Positions 60,329 through 64,000 of a DNA stretch of 64,000 nucleotides are shown here, piece after piece. Source of the stretch: Litoreibacter roseus (GTDB lineage: Bacteria; Pseudomonadota; Alphaproteobacteria; Rhodobacterales; Rhodobacteraceae). Position 1 is the first letter of the stretch. Every line of letters begins with the position of its first letter. The stretch lies in NCBI RefSeq assembly GCF_009811795.1, contig NZ_BLJE01000004.1, positions 124,001 through 188,000 on the forward strand, written 5' to 3'. Both the position numbers and the translations under genes were made by a program. Under the pieces are notes generated by a model, which searched no databases, was not told the origin of the DNA, and saw only the letters and a program-made list of their open reading frames with translations.

Positions 60329-61756
60329 ATGGAAACAGACCCCCGTTTTTTTGACGAGCTTTTCGAGCGCCCCGATCAGGCGCGACGCCCATACGAAGAC
60401 TTTCACGATTGGTTTTCATCCGATGACATCGGACGGCTAAGGCGCAAATCTGCCGAGGCGGAAGAATTCTTTCGCCGCACGGGGATCACGTTCAACGTGT
60501 ACGGACAGGACGAGGCGGATGAACGGCTGATCCCCTTTGATATTGTGCCGCGTATTCTGGCGGCGCGCGAATGGTCCAAGCTCTCTCGCGGGATCGAACA
60601 GCGCGTCCGCGCAATTAACGCGTTTCTTTATGACATCTATCACCGGCAGGAGATTTTGCGTGCCGGGCGCGTGCCGGTTGATCTGATCGCCAAGAACGCT
60701 GCGTTCCTGCCGCAGATGCTGGGCGTCTCACCCCCCGGCGAGGTTTATACACATATTGTCGGCACCGATCTGGTGCGCACAGGGCCTGATGAGTTTTACG
60801 TATTGGAGGACAATGCGCGGACCCCGTCTGGTGTGTCCTACATGCTGGAAAACCGGGAAACGATGCTGCAGATGTTCCCGGAGCTGTTTGCCAAGATCAA
60901 GGTGCAGCAGGTCAGCGATTATCCCAAGCGCCTGCGCAAATCGCTTGAGGCCTGCGCGCCGGATTGTGCCTCGGCCAAGCCGTTGGTGGCGGTGCTGACG
61001 CCGGGTATCCACAACTCTGCCTATTACGAGCACGCGTTTCTGGCAGATCAGATGGGCGCCGAACTGGTGGAGGGGCATGACCTGCGGGTGACGGACGGCC
61101 GGATTGCCATGCGGACGACCCAAGGGTACAAGCCCATCGACGTGATCTATCGGCGGGTGGATGATGAATACCTCGATCCGCTGACCTTCAACCCGGACTC
61201 GATGCTGGGCGTGCCGGGCATCATGGATGTCTACCGGGCGGGCGGGATCACCATTGCCAACGCGCCGGGGACGGGCATCGCGGATGACAAGGCGATCTAC
61301 AGCTACATGCCCGAAATTGTGAATTTCTACACCGGCGAGAAGCCTATTCTACAGAACGTGCCAACGCATCGCTGTTCCGAGCCTGAGGCGCTGTCTTACG
61401 TTCTGGACAATCTGGCGGAATTGGTCGTGAAGGAGGTTCATGGCTCCGGCGGGTACGGGATGCTGGTGGGTCCTGCGGCCTCCAAGCGGGAGTTGAGCGA
61501 GTTCCGAAAAAAGCTGAAGGCGCGACCGGAAAATTATATCGCGCAGCCCACCTTGGCGCTGTCGACGGTTCCGATCCTGACGAAGGCGGGGCTGGCGCCG
61601 CGCCACGTGGATTTACGGCCTTTCGTGCTGGTCTCACCTCGCAAAGTCGATATCACACCTGGCGGTCTGACACGGGTTGCGCTGAAGAAAGGATCGCTTG
61701 TGGTGAACTCCAGCCAAGGTGGCGGCACCAAAGACACCTGGGTGCTGGAGGAGTAA
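60329..61756 (+). CDS. Circularly permuted type 2 ATP-grasp protein of the Anbu operon
   Basis: A 475-residue ATP-grasp enzyme (DUF404/DUF407 type). Hallmarks are FDIVPRILAAREWSKLSRGIEQRVRAINAFLYDIYH, VRTGPDEFYVLEDNARTPSGVSYMLENRE, VDVIYRRVDDEYLDPL-like segment IDVIYRRVDDEYLDPL, and VVKEVHGSGGYGMLVGP. Enzymes of this class ligate a carboxylate to an amine. In Anbu operons it is proposed, not proven, to make a peptide or amide that tags or feeds the Anbu particle. First of four genes with 3-30 bp gaps. Confidence 0.92.
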   Translation: METDPRFFDELFERPDQARRPYEDFHDWFSSDDIGRLRRKSAEAEEFFRRTGITFNVYGQDEADERLIPFDIVPRILAAREWSKLSRGIEQRVRAINAFLYDIYHRQEILRAGRVPVDLIAKNAAFLPQMLGVSPPGEVYTHIVGTDLVRTGPDEFYVLEDNARTPSGVSYMLENRETMLQMFPELFAKIKVQQVSDYPKRLRKSLEACAPDCASAKPLVAVLTPGIHNSAYYEHAFLADQMGAELVEGHDLRVTDGRIAMRTTQGYKPIDVIYRRVDDEYLDPLTFNPDSMLGVPGIMDVYRAGGITIANAPGTGIADDKAIYSYMPEIVNFYTGEKPILQNVPTHRCSEPEALSYVLDNLAELVVKEVHGSGGYGMLVGPAASKRELSEFRKKLKARPENYIAQPTLALSTVPILTKAGLAPRHVDLRPFVLVSPRKVDITPGGLTRVALKKGSLVVNSSQGGGTKDTWVLEE

Positions 61757-61760
61757 ACGT

Positions 61761-62702
61761 ATGCTGGGCAAAACCGCAGGGGGCGTCTTCTGGATGTTCC
61801 GGTATCTGGAGCGCAGCGAGAACATCGCGCGCCTGATCGAGGCCGGGTTCCGTATCGCGCTGACACGGCCGGACACCTCGGAGGAGGAATGGACCAGCGT
61901 GCTGGACACCGCCGGCGCGCGGGAGGCCTACATGGCCCGCCACGAGACGGTCGACGGCACGGCAGTGATCGATTTTCTGGTGCGCGACAAGGACAACCCG
62001 TCGAGCGTCTACTCCGCGATCAAGATGGCGCGGGACAACGCGCGTCTGGTGCGCACTGCCATCACGCGTGAGGTGTGGGAGGCGGTCAACGAATGCTGGA
62101 TGTCCGTGGGGGCGGCCCTGTCGCGGCCCGTGCGGGATCGCGATCTGCCGCAGGTTCTGAGCCTGATCCGTCAGCAAAGCGCGTTTGTGCGGGGCGCCCT
62201 GCATGGCACGATGCTGCGCAATGACGTCTATGATTTCGCGCGGGTGGGTACGTTTCTGGAGCGTGCTGACAACACGGCGCGGATTTTGGATGTGAAATAC
62301 TACGTGCTGCTGCCGTCTATTCGGCATATCGGGTCGTCGCTTGATAACGTGCAGTGGGAAACGATCCTGCGCTCGGTCGGCGGGCAGCGCGCCTATCGTT
62401 GGCTGCACGGCGGGGACTCCACCCCCAAAAGCATCGCGGAGTTTCTGATCCTTGATGGTCGGATGCCCCGGTCGCTGGCGTTTTGTGTCAACAAGATTGA
62501 GGACAATCTGAAATATCTGGAGGCCGATTACGAGACACGCCATCCAAGTCATGACCGGGTGCATGGCATTTGCACGGGGCTGCGGCTTAGACCCATCGAC
62601 TCCATTTTTGAATACGGCCTGCATGAGATGATCACCGACTTCAAATCCGACATTCAGGAATTGGCGATGCAGATCGAGAAGGATTACCGTTTTTATGGCT
62701 GA
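61761..62702 (+). CDS. Alpha-E domain (DUF403) protein of the Anbu operon
   Basis: A 313-residue all-helical protein. Its conserved start GKTAGGVFWMFRYLERSENIARLIEAGFR fixes the ATG at 61761; later come FVRGALHGTMLRNDVYDFARVGTFLERADNTARILDVKYY and RCIEQ-like HEMITDFKSDIQELAMQI. The function of the domain is unknown; it nearly always accompanies the permuted ATP-grasp and transglutaminase genes. Gap to the ATP-grasp gene 4 bp. Confidence 0.92.
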   Translation: MLGKTAGGVFWMFRYLERSENIARLIEAGFRIALTRPDTSEEEWTSVLDTAGAREAYMARHETVDGTAVIDFLVRDKDNPSSVYSAIKMARDNARLVRTAITREVWEAVNECWMSVGAALSRPVRDRDLPQVLSLIRQQSAFVRGALHGTMLRNDVYDFARVGTFLERADNTARILDVKYYVLLPSIRHIGSSLDNVQWETILRSVGGQRAYRWLHGGDSTPKSIAEFLILDGRMPRSLAFCVNKIEDNLKYLEADYETRHPSHDRVHGICTGLRLRPIDSIFEYGLHEMITDFKSDIQELAMQIEKDYRFYG

Positions 62703-62705
62703 CCC

Positions 62706-63509
62706 ATGCTGCTGACCATTCAACACCGCACGACCTACGCCTACGAGCGCCCCGTGACCTACGGGCTGCAACAATTGCGGCTGATCCCGAAGACCCGCGA
62801 TGAGCAAGAGGTTTTGTCTTGGGACACCCGGCTTGAGGGCGCGACGCGCGAAGCGGAGTTTCAGGATCACCACATGAACCACGTGATGCTGATCAGCATC
62901 GACGAGCCGGTGGACAAGATCACCATAACCTCCAGCGGGCAGGTCGATACCAAGGATGCCTACGGGATCATCGGAAAGCATGGGGGCTTCGCGCCGCTGT
63001 GGTACTTTGAAGGTTCTACCGATCTGACGCGGGCGGGCAATCTGACCCGCAAGCTGACCAAGGGGCTGACCGGCGACATCAGCGATCCCATTGACCGGCT
63101 GCACGCCCTGTCGGGGCGCATTCTGGACGAGGTCAAATATGAGGTGGGCGAGACCCATGTGGCCACCAGTGCCGAGGACGCCCTGAGCGTCGGGCGCGGC
63201 GTGTGTCAGGATCACGCCCATATCTTTTTGGCGGCGGCGCGGACCATGGGCTTTCCGTCCCGTTATGTGTCCGGCTACCTCAAGACTGAGGACGGGGCTG
63301 TGCATGACGCGGCCCACGCGTGGGCCGAGGCCCATGTGAAGGGCGTGGGATGGATCGGATTCGACATCTCAAACGGGATTTCACCGGACGAACGTTACGT
63401 CAGGGTCGCCACAGGGCGCGATTATATGGACGCTGCGCCTATTTCCGGCCTCAGTTTTGGGGATCATGGAAAAGAAACACTTTCCGTGGATATTCAGGTT
63501 CAGCAATAA
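62706..63509 (+). CDS. Transglutaminase-like protein of the Anbu operon
   Basis: A 267-residue protein with the transglutaminase-like Cys-His-Asp triad: Cys in LSVGRGVCQDHAHIFLAAAR, His in DAAHAWAEAHVKG and Asp in GWIGFDISNG. The N-terminal bacterial transglutaminase region (TIQHRTTYAYERPVTYGLQQLRLIPKT) is typical of this subgroup. It probably cleaves or forms amide bonds in the same pathway as the ATP-grasp enzyme. Gap to the alpha-E gene 3 bp. Confidence 0.92.
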   Translation: MLLTIQHRTTYAYERPVTYGLQQLRLIPKTRDEQEVLSWDTRLEGATREAEFQDHHMNHVMLISIDEPVDKITITSSGQVDTKDAYGIIGKHGGFAPLWYFEGSTDLTRAGNLTRKLTKGLTGDISDPIDRLHALSGRILDEVKYEVGETHVATSAEDALSVGRGVCQDHAHIFLAAARTMGFPSRYVSGYLKTEDGAVHDAAHAWAEAHVKGVGWIGFDISNGISPDERYVRVATGRDYMDAAPISGLSFGDHGKETLSVDIQVQQ

Positions 63510-63539
63510 TCGGAAAAAAGAAGAACGGACCTAGAGCAG

Positions 63540-64000
63540 ATGACCTATTGCGTTGGCCTGCGACTGACGAAGGGACTGGTGATGATGTCGGACACGCGCA
63601 CCAATGCGGGCGTGGACAACATCTCGACATTTCGAAAGATGCATTCGTGGACCATTCCGGGCGAACGCGCGATCATGATCATGAGCGCGGGCAATCTTGC
63701 AACGACGCAGGCTGTGATCAGCTTGCTGGACGAACGCACCAAAGGGCCTGAGGACCGGCAACCGTCCATTCTGCGGGAACCGTCGATGTTTCGCGTGGCC
63801 TCTCTGGTGGGGGAGACATTGCGCAAGGTGATCGCCGGTCACTCGGTTGCGGGCCAACAGGCCGACAGTTCGTTTCACGCCACCCTGATCGTCGCGGGCC
63901 AGATCTCACCGGGTGAGCCAACGATGTTTATGATCTACCCGGAAGGCAACTTCATCGAAGCGTCGCAGGACACGCCGTTTTTTCAAATCGGCGAGACCAA
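63540..64000 (+). CDS. Anbu-type ancestral proteasome subunit, 3' end outside window
   Basis: The frame opens at ATG 63540 and runs off the window after 153 codons. The N-terminus MTYCVGLRLTKGLVMMSDTR, with Thr2 expected to become the catalytic N-terminal threonine, the SDTRTNAGVDN segment and IMIMSAGNLATTQAVISLLDE match proteasome-type Anbu proteases (also called proteasome-like BPH-related). Anbu forms a helical or open-ring particle. The upstream ATP-grasp, alpha-E and transglutaminase genes are its classic partners. The target of the system remains unknown. Confidence 0.92.
   Translation, partial: MTYCVGLRLTKGLVMMSDTRTNAGVDNISTFRKMHSWTIPGERAIMIMSAGNLATTQAVISLLDERTKGPEDRQPSILREPSMFRVASLVGETLRKVIAGHSVAGQQADSSFHATLIVAGQISPGEPTMFMIYPEGNFIEASQDTPFFQIGET

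Noticed and set aside
1-64000. tRNA, rRNA, riboswitch or CRISPR features
   Set aside because: I found no cloverleaf with a T-loop consensus, no ribosomal RNA segment, no spaced identical direct repeats of CRISPR size and no recognised riboswitch core. A covariance-model scan would be decisive.

Overview
The window reads as chromosomal DNA of an alphaproteobacterium of the Rhodobacterales (Roseobacter/Rhodobacteraceae type). This rests on gene content and protein flavour, not on a database search. Markers include two VPLPA-CTERM proteins, an RpoE-ChrR (ECF11-type) pair beside a COG2907/DUF1365/MFS/DUF3833/SDR operon, a DUF3035 lipoprotein, paired saccharopine dehydrogenases, several GcvT-fused dimethylglycine-dehydrogenase-like flavoproteins, a hydrophobic/branched-chain amino-acid-type ABC importer, and the four-gene Anbu (ancestral proteasome) operon. 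The bulk is GC-rich and densely coding. AT-richer patches at about 8.2-9.3 kb, 16.7-18.5 kb and 51.9-52.3 kb stand out.

Layout. 1-5.2 kb: two GcvT-fused flavoprotein dehydrogenases around a DUF2867 gene (N-methyl-glycine type one-carbon metabolism). 5.3-8.2 kb: rluA, a PLP decarboxylase and a 1-Cys peroxiredoxin. 8.2-9.5 kb: an AT-rich island with one orphan gene. 9.5-12.1 kb: rpsO and pnp. 12.3-16.5 kb: a spondin-domain VPLPA-CTERM protein, phhA with a divergent Lrp/AsnC regulator, a dienelactone hydrolase, and a GDSL lipase with VPLPA-CTERM. 16.7-21.2 kb: a DUF1963 protein, a LysE exporter, a haloacetate-dehalogenase-like hydrolase, DUF1643 and a membrane protein. 21.3-29.4 kb: housekeeping genes truB, rbfA, dapB, an rsmB-like methyltransferase, heparinase II/III, purH and lspA. 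29.4-35.8 kb: DUF3035 lipoprotein, two M16 peptidases, mutL and rmuC. 35.8-41.9 kb: chrR and rpoE, divergent from the predicted sigma-E-controlled operon. 41.9-47.4 kb: DUF3775, two saccharopine dehydrogenases (lysine breakdown) and a formate dehydrogenase alpha subunit. 47.5-58.3 kb: a complete HAAT-type ABC importer (two permeases, two ATPases, binding protein) flanked by two CoA ligases and interrupted by three unrelated small or lipoprotein genes. 58.3-59.9 kb: a secreted caspase-fold protein without cysteine. 60.3-64 kb: ATP-grasp, alpha-E, transglutaminase and Anbu genes, the last cut by the window end.

The most unusual signals are two arrays, 31 kb apart, each of exactly four contiguous 11-bp units built on TCGGACT and sharing an exact 19-mer. 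Others are the back-to-back sigma-E-like promoters between rpoE and its presumed target operon, the caspase-like protein with no cysteine after its signal peptide, and a dehalogenase-like enzyme that keeps every halide-pocket residue but has Glu for the catalytic acid. No tRNA, rRNA, CRISPR array, insertion sequence or prophage gene was recognised.
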